NCBI GenBank assembly: GCA_002105175.1
Contig: MCGE01000002.1
Span: 1,488,001 to 1,552,000, forward strand
Direction of reading: 5' to 3'
DNA length: 64,000 nt
Origin: Absidia repens
Taxonomy: Eukaryota; Mucoromycota; Mucoromycetes; Mucorales; Cunninghamellaceae
Shown here: piece after piece, positions 40,382-51,710 of the stretch
How positions within the stretch are numbered: position 1 is the stretch's first letter
How the letters are laid out: the number at the start of each line of letters is the position of its first letter
Made by a program: the position numbers and the translations under genes
The notes under the pieces: model-generated
Databases searched by the model: none
Seen by the model: the letters and a program-made list of their open reading frames with translations, nothing else
What the model was told of the DNA's origin: nothing

Positions 40382-43300
40382 CTATTCCACATTGTCGGAT
40401 TCGATTTGATCAGGTAGAGATCTATCAATAAATAAAGAGGAGCCATTGTTTAAAGAGTACCTAACCGAGCGAGCGACATCTACCACAGATGAAGGGAGAC
40501 CTACCATAAAAAACCGAAAAATGAAACAAATACTCCTTGTATTATTTCCCCACCCACCACCCTTTTACCTGCAATTTGAGCCACTTTGAGCCCATGTGAT
40601 TGTTTACACACCCCAGGTTCCACTCGATGCAAAAAGGAGAATCCGTACTGATCTTCATGAAGACTGGTTTTGTAGCATTTCAAATTCGCAAATGACGCCA
40701 CGGCACCCGCTAATTCATGATAGTGTGTTGCAAAAAGCGTCCTACATCCCACCCTTCGACTCAAATCATCCAAAATAGCATAGGCTAACGCAAACCCATC
40801 CGATGTAGATGTCCCACGCCCAACTTCGTCCATAATCACGAGTGACTTTGATGTCGCATGTTTCAATATCGTCGCCGTTTCCGTCATTTCAACCATAAAC
40901 GTCGATTGATCCTGAGCCAAATTATCCGCTGCGCCAACACGACTGAAAACCCAATCCGTCAAACCGATCGTTGCATGCTTCGCTGGTACAAAACTTCCCA
41001 TATGCGCCATGACCACGATGATTGCATTTTGCCTGAGAAACGTGCTTTTCCCTCCCATATTCGGACCAGTCAATAGCCAAAGCCGGTGGCCTTCCCGTAA
41101 ATCACAATCGTTCCTGATAAAAAGTCGTCCTTTCTTCGCCAAATGTGTTTCCACCACCGGATGCCGTCCACTTACAATTGTTGTATCCAGGTTGCTGCTG
41201 ATGCTGGGTCGCGTCCAATTGTTTTGTTTGGCGAGCCAGGAAAATGTCGTCAAGGTATCCAATTGTGCAAGGGCGTGACAACTTCGAATGATGCTGCTGC
41301 TTTCGGCAAGTAGTTGATTCACCACCTGTTCAAACACCTGTCCTTCAATCTGTACAATGTGAGCCACCGTGTCGTCCAATTTCATTGACATGTCCGTCCA
41401 TGAAGGTAGATGATATCGTCGTTTACTTTTCGTTTGGTGTACAAGGGTCAGTGATTGGAGTTCGCAATACGCTTCCAGTTTCTTTGATGGTACTGTGTTC
41501 ACTTCGACCACGTGTCTATAGGGAGCTTGTGAAACCAGACAAAGTGATCTACCACATACAGTTCGTAATTCGTCTAGGAGCGTACTTTTGCGCTGTTCAA
41601 GTTCTTTTAAATCGTCGTATAGTCGCCGTAAAGTCGAGGTATAGTTTGGGTTGACGTAGCCATATCCATCTTCCCTTTGTTGTTTGTCGAAGGTATCATC
41701 ATCGCCATCATCGTCATTGTCGTCTTTTGCTGTGTTTTCATCCACTGAGCTACGATCCACAAACGCCCGCTGTATTTCATTGATCAGACTTTCATGAGGA
41801 TCCAATGTCGCCAATAAAGAAACCAGAGGTGGAGGTAAAGCGGTTTTCTGAAACAAAAGCTGGATGGATTTCATAGTATTGAGAGTGTTGTTGATTTCAA
41901 TTAAATCAGAGTACTGTCCTCGCCGCATTGCCAATCGTTGGAGCGCCCGTTGTGCATCAGTACTTTGTTTCAGTAGATAGCGAACATCGTCGACGGTAAA
42001 TGGGTTTTTGTAAAAATAATCCACAATTTCCAAACGGGTTTGAATTGCTTGATGAGATCCAAGGGGACACGATAGCCATTGCGAAAGTAATCGAGACCCT
42101 GCGCTTGTTGTTGTACGATCGAGCATTCCAAGTAAGCTATCTTGCCTTCGTCCATCTTTCAGCCCTTTGAGCAGTTCCAGAGAGGTCATTGCAGCACTAT
42201 CAATACGGAGCGTGTCTTCCACCTTGAACGCTATCGGTTGTAATAGCCTTGGTTTTCTACCGACATGTGTTTGATCAATATAGTGTAGAAGAGCCATACC
42301 AGCAGCCATAGACTGATCAGAAAATATATCCCAATTGAATTTTGCTGATGCCATTTTGATATCCCAAGTTGTGTCATCTTTACTGATCATAGATTCCAGT
42401 GTAGCTTGGCATTGAGTAGCGTCAAACGTAGTTTGGGGTTGGTAAGTCAGTGAGATTGTAGGGTCCAATGAAAGTATGCGAGTGACAGGATCGAATGAGT
42501 CGTCATCCAGCGAGACTGCTTCGTGGAAATTGTTACCATCACCAGTAAAAGAAGAAGAACCCCGATCCATCCACTGAGGTAGAATGACCTCCCTAGGGCG
42601 AATACGTGTAATGTCGTCCTTGAATGCCCGCAGTGTTGATTGTTGCAACGTGAATTCCCCCACAGATAAGTCCACCCATGCCAAACCAATAGGTGATAGA
42701 TCACTTGTCAAGTCCTTTGTTGGGAGCACAGCCAATAGGTAGTTGTTTGTATAAGCAGACAGGTAGCGTTCCTCAATCACAGTTCCTGGAGTAATGATTC
42801 GGGTGATATTTCGTTGCATTCCAAGGATAGATCCATCGTCACGCGTGCAGGTTCCCAGTTGTTCGCAGAGTGCGACTCGACACCCCAAGCGATTCACCAA
42901 TATATCTACATAACGATCCAAGGCCCTTGAAGGAAAGCCAGCAAAATCAACCACTTGACCAGTAGCCACCTTTTTACGAGTCAATTTCAAATCCAAGAGA
43001 GATGCATAATTGGTGGCATGGGCTTCGTATAACTGGTCAAAGCAGTAATTGTAAATTAGTAAAAAAAAAAAAAAGAAGAAGTCCATTTCGTAAACAAACT
43101 TACTTCATAAAAGTCACCAACTTGAACTAATAGCACACATAAAGGGTGCTTTTGGGTATATTCACGCACAGTGTCTAGTACAATGGAGCCACTTGTTTTT
43201 TGCTTCAATTCCAAGGACGTCAAACCATCAATAGAGGAAGGTTCGGCTGTGTTTTTCTTGGGCTGTTTTGACTTTTTGTTGAGTGGCTGCAAGAGTTGAT

Positions 43301-43421
43301 CAACGGTGCCTTGACTGATGCGTTTAGCAAGGAAGGAAGAGGACGAGAAAGTTCGCAATGATCGTAAAGATTGAAAGAAGTGATACCTAGGCCGAAGTGC
43401 ATAACATAAACGGTAGAGCAT
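40382..43421 (-). CDS. MSH1: Mitochondrial MutS homologue MSH1
   Basis: Three exons (43421-43104, 43032-40569, 40500-40382) give 966 residues. MSH1 recognises mismatches and maintains mitochondrial DNA. The N-terminus MLYRLCYALRPRYHFFQSLR is basic and aromatic with no acids, consistent with a mitochondrial presequence. The mismatch-binding domain starts at VLLVQVGDFYELYEAHATNY, with the MutS F-Y-E element split by the first intron. The connector and lever domains follow. The ATPase shows Walker A GPNMGGKSTFLRQ, VEMTETATILKHATSKSLVI, Walker B MDEVGRGTSTSDG and TLFATHYHELAG. The Asp-rich insert near 41700-41745 is low complexity. The upstream open frame continues past 43421 but lacks family features, so the ATG that opens the presequence is preferred. 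It lies 0.3 kb downstream of eEF2, same strand. Confidence 0.94.
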
Positions 43422-43739
43422 AAGAAAATAAAATAAAATAAAATAGGCGTGGAAGAAGGGGTGGTAGAGTAGGGAGGTCGGGTTTTTTTTACACCAACCG
43501 GAGATTGAAACAAATTTAAGCACACAAATCTGCAAACCACCACAGAACTATTCCAAATACCCAAACTGTATTAATATCACCAAAACACTAAATAGACTAC
43601 AACCACATTTTTATTTAAAATTCACTATATATAAAAAAATCTAACTATACAAAATAAAATAGACATAGAGAATAATAAAGGGATGGAATAATAAGAGGCG
43701 TAAAAAAAGGGGAAGGATATAACCAAACCAAGAGCAGAT
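43422..43739. other. MSH1 promoter and eEF2 3' UTR
   Basis: AT-rich spacer between two minus-strand genes. The minus strand has AATAAA-type signals near 43606-43611. No gene is seen. Confidence 0.5.
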
Positions 43740-46700
43740 CTAGAGCTTATCGTAGTATCTGTCGAGACCAGGGATATCTTCAGTAAGACCCTTTCTCTTA
43801 CGGACATTGCGGATGATGTCGTAGACCTTGTTACCGGCTTCCAAGGGGTCACCACTCATAGCTTGCCAGTGATCGAAGACAGCTTGAGGGAAAGCTTGAC
43901 CGGAGGTGGCGGCACGGAGATCGGAGTTGAAACCGAAAGATTCGTTGACGGGCAAGTAGGCCTTGATGTTCATCATGGGGGTACCAGGACGTTGTTCTTC
44001 AGAGAATACAATACCACGACGTCTGTTAAGGACAGAGTAAATACCACCAATAGCGTTTTCGGGACATTGGACTTCAACAAGGTACATAGGTTCTTGAATA
44101 CCAGGAGCAGCAGTCAACACGGAAGCATAGACAACACGACGGCAAGTAGGAATGATTTGACCACCACCTCTGTGGATAGCATCAGCGTGAAGAGTGACAT
44201 CCAAAATGTTGAATCGACAGCCACGCATGTTTTCTTCGGCAAGAGGACCTTCCTTGGTAGCCCATTGGAAAGCAGCAACACAAGAATCCTTGATTTCATT
44301 GAGGTATTGGACAGCCTTGGTGACATCAACCATCTATGAATCATTATCAACATAAATTCAAGTTAGATAAACCATCATACCCTTTGTTCTTTTTTTGGGT
44401 CATAACATAAAACAAAATCTTACCAAGTTAGGACCAGTGGCGTCAGGACCGAAACACCAAATCTTACGAGCTTCAGTGACATCCCAGTTGAATTGGTCGG
44501 CGAGAATACGAGCACGAGACTTGAAATCATCCTTGGGACCAACCTTACCAGCTTCAATGGCGTTAGAGAGTTCATCATCCAAAGGAAGAGCACGCATGTA
44601 GATACGGTTGTGCTTGTTGGGGGATTTGGACAAACAGTCAATGGTGGATTCAGCAGTGACAGTTTCACGGTATTGGACAACGGGGTCACCAGTCTTCAAA
44701 GGTACTTGAGCATGATCTTCTTCAAGATCCTTCAAACAGATTTCCAAATGGAGTTCACCAGCACCAGCAACAATGTGTTCACCGGATTCGGAAGTGTAGG
44801 TCAAAACACAAGGATCGGACTTGGAAAGACGCTTGAGACCTTCGACAAGCTTGGGAAGATCGTTGGCGTTCTTGACTTCGACAGCCACTTGCACGACAGG
44901 AGAGACAGAGAACTTCATGACCTTCATGTTGTGAGCAGTTTCGGAGGTGGTGATGGTACCAGACTTGACCAAGAATTGATCGACACCAACAAGACCAATG
45001 ATGTTACCAGCAGGACAGTCATCAATAGCTTCAACACCACGACCCATCATGAGGACAGTACGTTGGACAGACTTGATATGCAAATCAGTCTTGGTACCAG
45101 GGATGAAGTTGGGTCCTTGAATACGGACCTTCAAACCAGCACGGACGGTACCAGAGAAGACACGACCGAAAGCGTAGAAGCGACCCTTATCAGAGGTAGG
45201 CACCATCTTGGACACGTACAACATGAGGGGACCCTTGGGGTCACAGTCACGGATACCAATAGCACATTCATCGTCAGTAGGACCTTCGTACAAGTTAGGC
45301 ACACGGTAACGTTGAGAAGTGATAGGAGAGGGCAAGTGGATACAGATCATTTCCAAAAGAGCATCACCACAGGGCAAAAACTTGCGCATGACAACCTTGA
45401 GCAAAGCCTTTCCTTCCAAATCCTTTTCATCAGACTTGAGTTGAATGTCCAATTTTTCCAACAAAGTAGTGGTTTGTTCCTTCTTGAAGTTCATCACGGA
45501 ATCGAAGATCTTGTAGATAGGATCCAAAATAAACATGTTGAAGGCACGTTCCAAAGGCTTACCATCGGCATCGTTAGACTTGGTGGTCCACTTCTTGGTC
45601 TTGGGATTGAAGTAGTTTTCACCCCACAACTTGACCATCATCTTTTCCTTGTCAACACCGAACTTCTTGGAGTAACGTTGAGCGAATTGACGGAGAGTGA
45701 AACCCCAACCGTGGAGAGCAGAGGCGAAGGCAACAGTACCCTTTTCGGGGTGGACTTGGACATCACCGAGTTCTTCATCGAGGTAGGTGGCAATGATCAC
45801 GTTGACGGATTCGATAGTACGAGCAAAGGCCTAATTAATGATAGCAAGTGATGGTTAGTCATATATCTCCAGCAACACAGTTTCTGTTTTTTTCTTTTTG
45901 AAATTTTGGCTATACTTACATTGTACAATTCTTCCTTGCCCAATTGCAATTCGAGAAGAGCACGATCGACCTTGTTGATGACAACGATAGGCTTGATACG
46001 TTCACCGAGAGCTTGACGCAACACAGTTTCAGTTTGGACACAGACACCATCGATACAATCAACAACAACGAGAGCACCATCAGTGACACGGAGAGCAGCA
46101 GTAACTTCAGAAGAGAAATCGACGTGACCGGGAGAATCAATCATGTTGATCAAGAAATCAGAACCTGAAAATTTGAAACAAGCAAAGAAAGATGAGTGAT
46201 ATAGTTCGATGTTGATGCTTTCACTAATAAAGTAGTAAATTTTTCTTACCGTTGGTAATTTGGCCCTTGATTTCCTTGACATCTTCAGGATCAGGAAGTT
46301 GGAAATAAAGAGAGATAGCAGTAGACTTGATAGTAATACCACGATCTTGTTCATCTTGACGAGTATCCATGAAACGAGTTTCACCAGCACGACCAGCAGA
46401 GATAATACCAGCCTTGGACACCAAGGAGTCAGACAAAGTAGACTTGCCGTGATCGACGTGAGCAATAACGGACATGTTACGGACGTTGGTAACCTTGTCC
46501 ATAAGGCCGCGGATTTCGTCAACAGTGAAATTCTGTTGAAAAGGAAATGTGGTTCAGTCAGTACATTTGTTTTTTTTCTGTAGTTTATAATATATATATA
46601 TATTACTTACAACTAAATCAAGTGATCAGATGTGGTATGACATATAAGAACGGGTGATCAAGGGTATAAAGGTATAAGAATAATAAAAACCATCACAAAA

Positions 46701-46912
46701 ATAACAGCAAAAAAAAAAGGAGGTGAGTGATAAAAAATCCAAAAAAAAGGCACAGAATAAATATGGATCCCCGCCCAGCCAAATTATCCATCCATCCATT
46801 TTTTTATATTTTTCCATCCATTTCATCAATATTTCATCCATTTCTCCATTTTTTGATCCTTTTTTTCATTTTTTGGTAAACCCATTCATTAGATGATACT
46901 ATACTTACCCAT
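43740..46912 (-). CDS. EFT2: Translation elongation factor 2 (eEF2)
   Basis: eEF2 is the GTPase that translocates the ribosome. Exons 46912-46909, 46612-46611, 46532-46250, 46164-45920, 45830-44424 and 44333-43740 sum to 844 residues, the usual length. GTPase motifs are [18 protein letters not shown] and INKVDR. The diphthamide His lies in [16 protein letters not shown]. The residue usually phosphorylated by eEF2 kinase (Thr in RFTDTR) is Met here ([13 protein letters not shown]). The expected start [13 protein letters not shown] can be rebuilt only by joining ATGG, a 2-nt exon TT, and AATTTC; all splice sites are consensus (GTAAGT, TTTAG, CAACAG). Codon use is strongly biased towards a few C- and G-ending codons, as in highly expressed genes, and this creates a long false antisense frame. 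Confidence 0.96.
46611..46612 (-). other. Predicted 2-nt microexon (TT) of eEF2
   Basis: The minus strand reads ...CTTGATTTAG|TT|GTAAGTAATA. Upstream, ATGG|GTAAGTAT ends in phase 1; downstream, CAACAG|AATTTCACT starts in phase 0. Only a 2-nt insert gives ATG GTT AAT TTC (MVNF). No other AG lies nearby upstream, so a longer exon is not available. The site also looks like a recursive-splicing point. Confidence 0.7.
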
Positions 46913-47583
46913 ATTGAACTGTGGAAGAGTAAAAAAGTAGAATTTGGTTAAAGAAACAAGGGAAAATAAGAAAAATACACTAGTGAATTTTTTTAAAAAA
47001 AACCCTTGACATTTTTCGGTAACTGAAAATACGTGATCAGATGAGTGCGGAAAGCAGATAGCAGCGATTTAGTTTCTTTCAATCGCTACACACCGGTCAA
47101 AATTTTGGTTTCAGTTCTATTTTTTTTCGCACTAAAACAAGCTGCAGATCAGAGCAGGGGCAGGGGATTTTATTGAGAATTAACATAAATAAATAAAAAA
47201 AAAAAAGGCGTCGTGAATCAAAACAACGTGGGTAATAAAAGACAAGAGAATGATGTATTTTTTTTTATTAAAGGGCGTGTCAAAAATAGGGTACATTGGG
47301 AAGAATTGTATAAAACAAATAAGCATGAAATGATAACAGCAACATAAAAAATAATGATAATAATGGAAATATAGAAACAATAGTAATGATAGTAATGGTA
47401 GTATAATAATGATGATGATGGTAAAATATATATATATATATATATATAATCTAGTACAGGATATGTAAATAATAAAATGTACAAGGAACTAAACAATAAT
47501 ATTCGTGCAGGGGAAATAATGAAGGTATATATTGGATGGGTGGGAGGTGGTTATAGACTAAAAAGGCTACATATAAATCATAT
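46913..47583. other. eEF2 promoter and nucleotide-sugar transporter 3' UTR
   Basis: Contains the eEF2 promoter (about 46913-47160), then AT-rich 3' UTR of the next minus-strand gene with TA and ATT/ATG simple repeats (about 47340-47450). No gene is seen. Confidence 0.5.
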
Positions 47584-48811
47584 TCAATGAGGCTTCACCG
47601 GCACCAACCTCTTCATAAAATCAACACCATAGAGATAAGAGGAGACCATAACAATACATGCACCTGTCATAAAGGTCAATGTTGGCTGGAAGTTGAAGAG
47701 ATAAAAGCTGATGACACCCGATACTATGATAGATAGACTTGTTGCAAACCCTTTCAGAATATTGTCCGCAAATTTCACCACAATAGCTACCAACAACCCG
47801 CCTAATGCTTGGTTCACCACCACAATCCAGGTCAAACCATCGTATCCTTGTAATAGTCCGCCTTCACGAATAGGTTGCATATCATACGCCAGCATCCCAA
47901 CCAATGAAAAGAAGGCGCCTGAAATTCCAAGTTGTATATTTCGTACCCACATTGATGTCTCTGACGTTTTGAGGATCTTTTCAAAATAACAGCCAGCAAA
48001 TCCAGATGAGATACAGCTGGTAATCACCGCTATCAAGCCAATAAAAGGAGATTGTGTTACTAGTATGTTGCCCATATCATCCTCTGTTAATTCATCCGCT
48101 AATAAGTGTTCGGCATCATCTACTGTACCAGGTTGTTGTTGCGGTGGTATTGATGGTGGAGTTGCTGAAGATGCCATACTTTGAGACTGAACTAGTGTGA
48201 CACCGATCATCAGCATCACTAAAGCTACCCATTTGTCGCGTTGTAAGGTCCGCTTTAATAGCACCACAGAAAAAATGGCAGTTGATAGAATCTTCATTTG
48301 ATAAGTCACTTGAAATGTTGCCGCTTCCAAATTGCTGAGTGCCACATATAAGAGGTTGTTTTGTAGCGCATAAAGTCCAGAAGGGATGAGCATCTTCAGA
48401 GTTTCGCGAGGTCGTCCTAGAAGTTCCGTTCGTATAAAGCCCACGAAGTGTTGCCACGAAGGTTGCTGATATCGCATAACCACAAGGCACGCTATGATCT
48501 TTAAAAGTTCAGCCAGGAAGACCGCCGTTGAAGCAATGTACATTGGTTGACCGACCTTCTGCACAATACGAGAATACCGCATCAGTAGAACGAGTGTGCT
48601 GTTTTGAACCACGAGAATGATGAGAGAAAGCTGTTTCCGAGTAAGGCCAAAAAATAAAGGTTCTGCTATGTAAAAATAGTAACAAATATCAATATAAATG
48701 ACATTTAATAAAAAGTCATGAGTAGTTGGTATTACCTTCATGGTTATTGTTTGGGACAACGGTTGGTAACAAATCATCCTTTCTTGGAAATGCCCGTCGG
48801 GAATCGGACAT
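47584..48811 (-). CDS. Nucleotide-sugar transporter, SLC35A family (UDP-GlcNAc/UDP-Gal type)
   Basis: Two exons (48811-48736, 48665-47584) give 385 residues. The family exchanges cytosolic nucleotide sugars for lumenal UMP in the Golgi/ER for glycosylation. It shows about ten hydrophobic spans and SLC35A signatures: LVLLMRYSR, STAVFLAELLKIIACL, IPSGLYALQNNLLYVALSNL, AATFQVTYQMKILSTAIFSV, GFAGCYFEKILK, WIVVVNQALGGLLVAIVVKF and KGFATSLSIIVSGVISFYLF. A hydrophilic loop (about residues 195-235) is longer than in animals. Substrate cannot be decided from sequence alone; UDP-GlcNAc or UDP-galactose are the most likely. The short first exon encodes a polar cytosolic tail (MSDSRRAFPRKDDLLPT), and splicing to the second keeps frame. 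Confidence 0.9.
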
Positions 48812-49064
48812 TAGGAAGCAGGAAGACAGTGAAGGATGGCAGGGAGTAGGGAATAACGAGTGATGGAGGGCAAAATAGAGTGGGGGGGGGGGAGGGAGGG
48901 GGAAGAAAAACGAAGTTTAGAAATAAAATCAGTACAGTCTATTAACCTTAAATTGGGACGACGGGTGAGGATAAAATAAAATTGAGATGCGGGGTGTAAC
49001 AGGGCAAAAAGAAACTGAAATGAAGGAGAACAAAAATTTAGGCGGAAGATATTTGAAAATAAAA
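48812..49064. other. Promoter of the transporter gene
   Basis: G-rich on the plus strand (a G/A run near 48882-48903 includes ten G), so the minus strand has a C/T-rich tract upstream of the start. No gene is seen. Confidence 0.45.
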
Positions 49065-50170
49065 GAAGAAAACAAGCTGGATATATATTATATGTCCAGT
49101 GTAGCGGAAGTTACACTAGTGGAATGGTCTAGGTTGACTTATATAAATAGTAGAGCGGGAACAGGGTTACGTTTCATATCAAGCGACCTAGAACTGTCGA
49201 CCAGTCGCTAGGCCTCAGGAGCAAGGAAAGTGGTCATAGATAAGCGAGAAACAGCGCAAAATGCTCTATAGCAGGATTACATGCATAGTATGGCCTAGGT
49301 TTACTTTAGATGGTAGGTACAGCAGGAATATGACTATCTTAATAGAATGCGAATTTAATATTGTCATGCACCCCCGGGTCTTTGGCGGAGGGGAAGTTGT
49401 CATAGTGGGTGTACTAGAAAGTAAACTTTGATATGGTACTCACGAAACAGCCACAATAGCAAAATTGTTCTCTATCAGATGAGTCAGAGGATGATTGGAT
49501 GATTATGAAAAAGACATATTTTATTGAAACATAATGGCAGATACTAAAACTAAAGGAAAAACGTTCATCGTAACAAGGGATACAGTGGATGGGCTATTTG
49601 GCAAAAGCATGAGGGGAGACTGAAGTGAGCTCTGAAGAATATTCAACACTAATATAAAGGGACGGTTGAAAAAACGGGAACTAATTTACTGTATAAGATA
49701 TGACAAGAATTAAAAGGTGTTCTGTTATTGAATCACAACAGCGGCCAACTCTAATCAAACGGGTTGATGGTAGTAAAAACATGTATCTATTGCACAAGGC
49801 ACGAGAAGAGTCTAATGGGACATTTTTCAATGAAAAAAAACAAAAACTGACATATTTTATTCAGAAGTAGATATAAATTGTGACGAGCAAAGACTAAACT
49901 AAACTATTGAAGGCACTAAAAAGCCAACTAATGGTGCCTCCAAATCCTGAATCCGAAATGAAAGGGTTTCCCCATGTATGTTGTAATCTCTTTTCTGAAA
50001 ACCCTTCTAAACTAGTGCCAACACTAAGTAAAGTCCATCTTGATCCCAAAGAAGTTGAATGGTGAAGAAAAAAAAAAAGAAGGAAAAAAGAAAATGAAAG
50101 AAAGAGATAGCGGAAAAATAAAAACAGGGAGAAAAAAAATTCACGTGGGCGGAATTTGAATGGGTTATTT
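49065..50170 (-). repeat. Dispersed repeat family A, copy 6 (about 1.1 kb, reverse)
   Basis: On the minus strand it starts AAATTCCGCCCACGTGAATT, then pyrimidine tract, CACCATTCAACTTCTTTGGG, CTTAGTGTTGGCACTAGTTT, TGGGGAAACCCTTTCATTTC, TAGTTTAGTTTAGTC and TTCTGAATAAAATATGTCAG. Then follow TGTTGTGATTCAATAACAGA, TATGTTTCAATAAAATATGT, CTGACTCATCTGATAGAGAA, ACTGGTCGACAGTTCTAGGT and ACACTGGACATATAATATAT. These segments match copy 5 in order over the whole length. Open frames on either strand are short. Confidence 0.85.
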
Positions 50171-51102
50171 TTTGTCTGTTGTGTGGATTTGGTTTGCGAT
50201 TTATTTATTTTTTTAAACAAGCAAAACCAAACATCTACACGATAGTTTTATTCACATAAATATTTTTGAAATCAACACGGAGCGACTGCTCCTATTTTAA
50301 CCCACCCCGTCACTGTAGAATAATTTGTCACCCACATCAGGATAGCTTGCCCGCTTTGATTGGACTAAACTGTCTTATGTTATGTTTGTTCTACAACAAG
50401 ATACTCCCCCTACACTCCCCTCTGAGTCACATATACCAATACTTGCCTCATATTTAGATAGATGTCATGATATAATATTATAATATTGTAGTCTACAAGT
50501 CACAGTGTATATTTTCACCTGATTAGGCTATATCTTGTCATTTATTTTTTACTCCACTTTTAGTCACATTTACCTCCAATTGCCTCATCTTTAGATAGAT
50601 GTCATGATATATCATTATACTAATTTAGTATACATGTCATGACGTATATTTACACCTGAATAAAACATATCTTGTCATTTATTTTTACATCGTTCCTTAT
50701 ATGTTTAATTTGTCTCGTCGAATAGATATATCCGCATTGTTAGAGCAATACATGTCAGGTAGAAAAAAGGAGGTGCCGTGTATGTCTATGCGTGTGTTCG
50801 ACAAAGGCTAGATATGAAACGGCTTCGCCCAAATTATACTGACCTTCAGGACTATGAGAGATTTCTTGTATGGTTTTAAAAATGGTCATGGCGGTGTAGA
50901 AAAAAAATATCACGAAGAACGCTTTAAAAAGTAAACAGCGAGACGTGCACAAAAATAGGAGAGTCGCATAATTTTTTTTTTTTTTTTTTTGGTCTCGGCG
51001 CCTCATCCAAAACCGACCAGCTTCAAATGCCTATGACTTTTTCTTCCATGAAATAAATCCATCAACCACGTAACTTTGTTCCATTTCATCTTTATTATCA
51101 TA
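50171..51102. other. Gene-free stretch around the tandem duplication
   Basis: AT-rich with T runs (about 50971-50990) and the tandem pair listed separately. No gene is supported. Confidence 0.45.
50427..50698 (+). repeat. Tandem duplication, period about 137 bp
   Basis: Units start at 50427 (TCACATATACC) and 50564 (TCACATTTACC). They share TTTAGATAGATGTCATGATA, a TATATTTTCACCTGA / TATATTTACACCTGA segment and ATATCTTGTCATTTATTTTT. The second unit carries ACCTGAATAAAACATATC, which resembles the poly(A) segment of family A, so the array may derive from that family. Confidence 0.85.
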
Positions 51103-51600
51103 TTACGTGGTTGAAATGCTTATCATAAGTAAGAAAACGCTATCCCCAGCATACTCTCTGCGACCTATTTTTTTTTTTTTATGTTCTTCCTGAATTCTAC
51201 CATAAATCTTCCAAAAATTTGATTTCCTTTTATGCTCAAACATGTATAATACAGGTATCCCAAGAACGTTTAGTGCCATTTGTAAGCCAAAATATCTTAA
51301 TATTGTTAAAGTAACATCCACTTTTTCCCAAAAATAGTAAGCGGAAATTATATATTTTTCCATTTCTTGCTCGCCAAGGACCCGCTCATAGTGCAGGGCC
51401 AACTTGATATTGATTTCCAGGCGTTGAATACACGCACCGTTGATATTAATGCTCTGAGGCTGTATGGCTCAAATGTGCTCTGCTAATCTCAATTACAAAC
51501 CACCTTTGCAATTATACCGCCTCTTAAGACAAAAATAATCCAAGATTTCAGCAGATCGACGACTCCACAACAAGGCACCAGACTGTATGTCTCAAAGGTT
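51103..51600 (-). pseudogene. Unidentified coding relic
   Basis: The minus strand reads in one direction through SGALLWSRRSAEILDYFCLK, two stops, then GACIQRLEINIKLALHYERV, GEQEMEKYIISAYYFWEKVD and TLTILRYFGLQMALNVLG. The composition (Trp, Tyr, Cys, charged helices) is protein-like, unlike the AT-rich surroundings, but stops interrupt it, there is no start, and I do not recognise the family. It could equally be an unrecognised exon cluster of a small gene. Confidence 0.3.
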
Positions 51601-51710
51601 GGTCGAACAAGCTAGGCATACCGGAGTATTAAATTCATAGTTTAAAAAATAAAAAAAGCCTTTTCTATTTTTTTGTGGCTCTTTGACTTTTTTTTTGATC
51701 TACTTCACAT

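Noticed and set aside
44493..45851. Plus-strand open frame of 452 codons opposite eEF2
   Set aside because: It is fully antisense to the strongly codon-biased eEF2 exon. The bias removes stops on the other strand, and the translated product shows no domain.
49065..50170. Protein-coding genes in the reverse family A copy (frames of 74 and 108 codons)
   Set aside because: Frames are not conserved between copies of the repeat, which differ by indels and stops.
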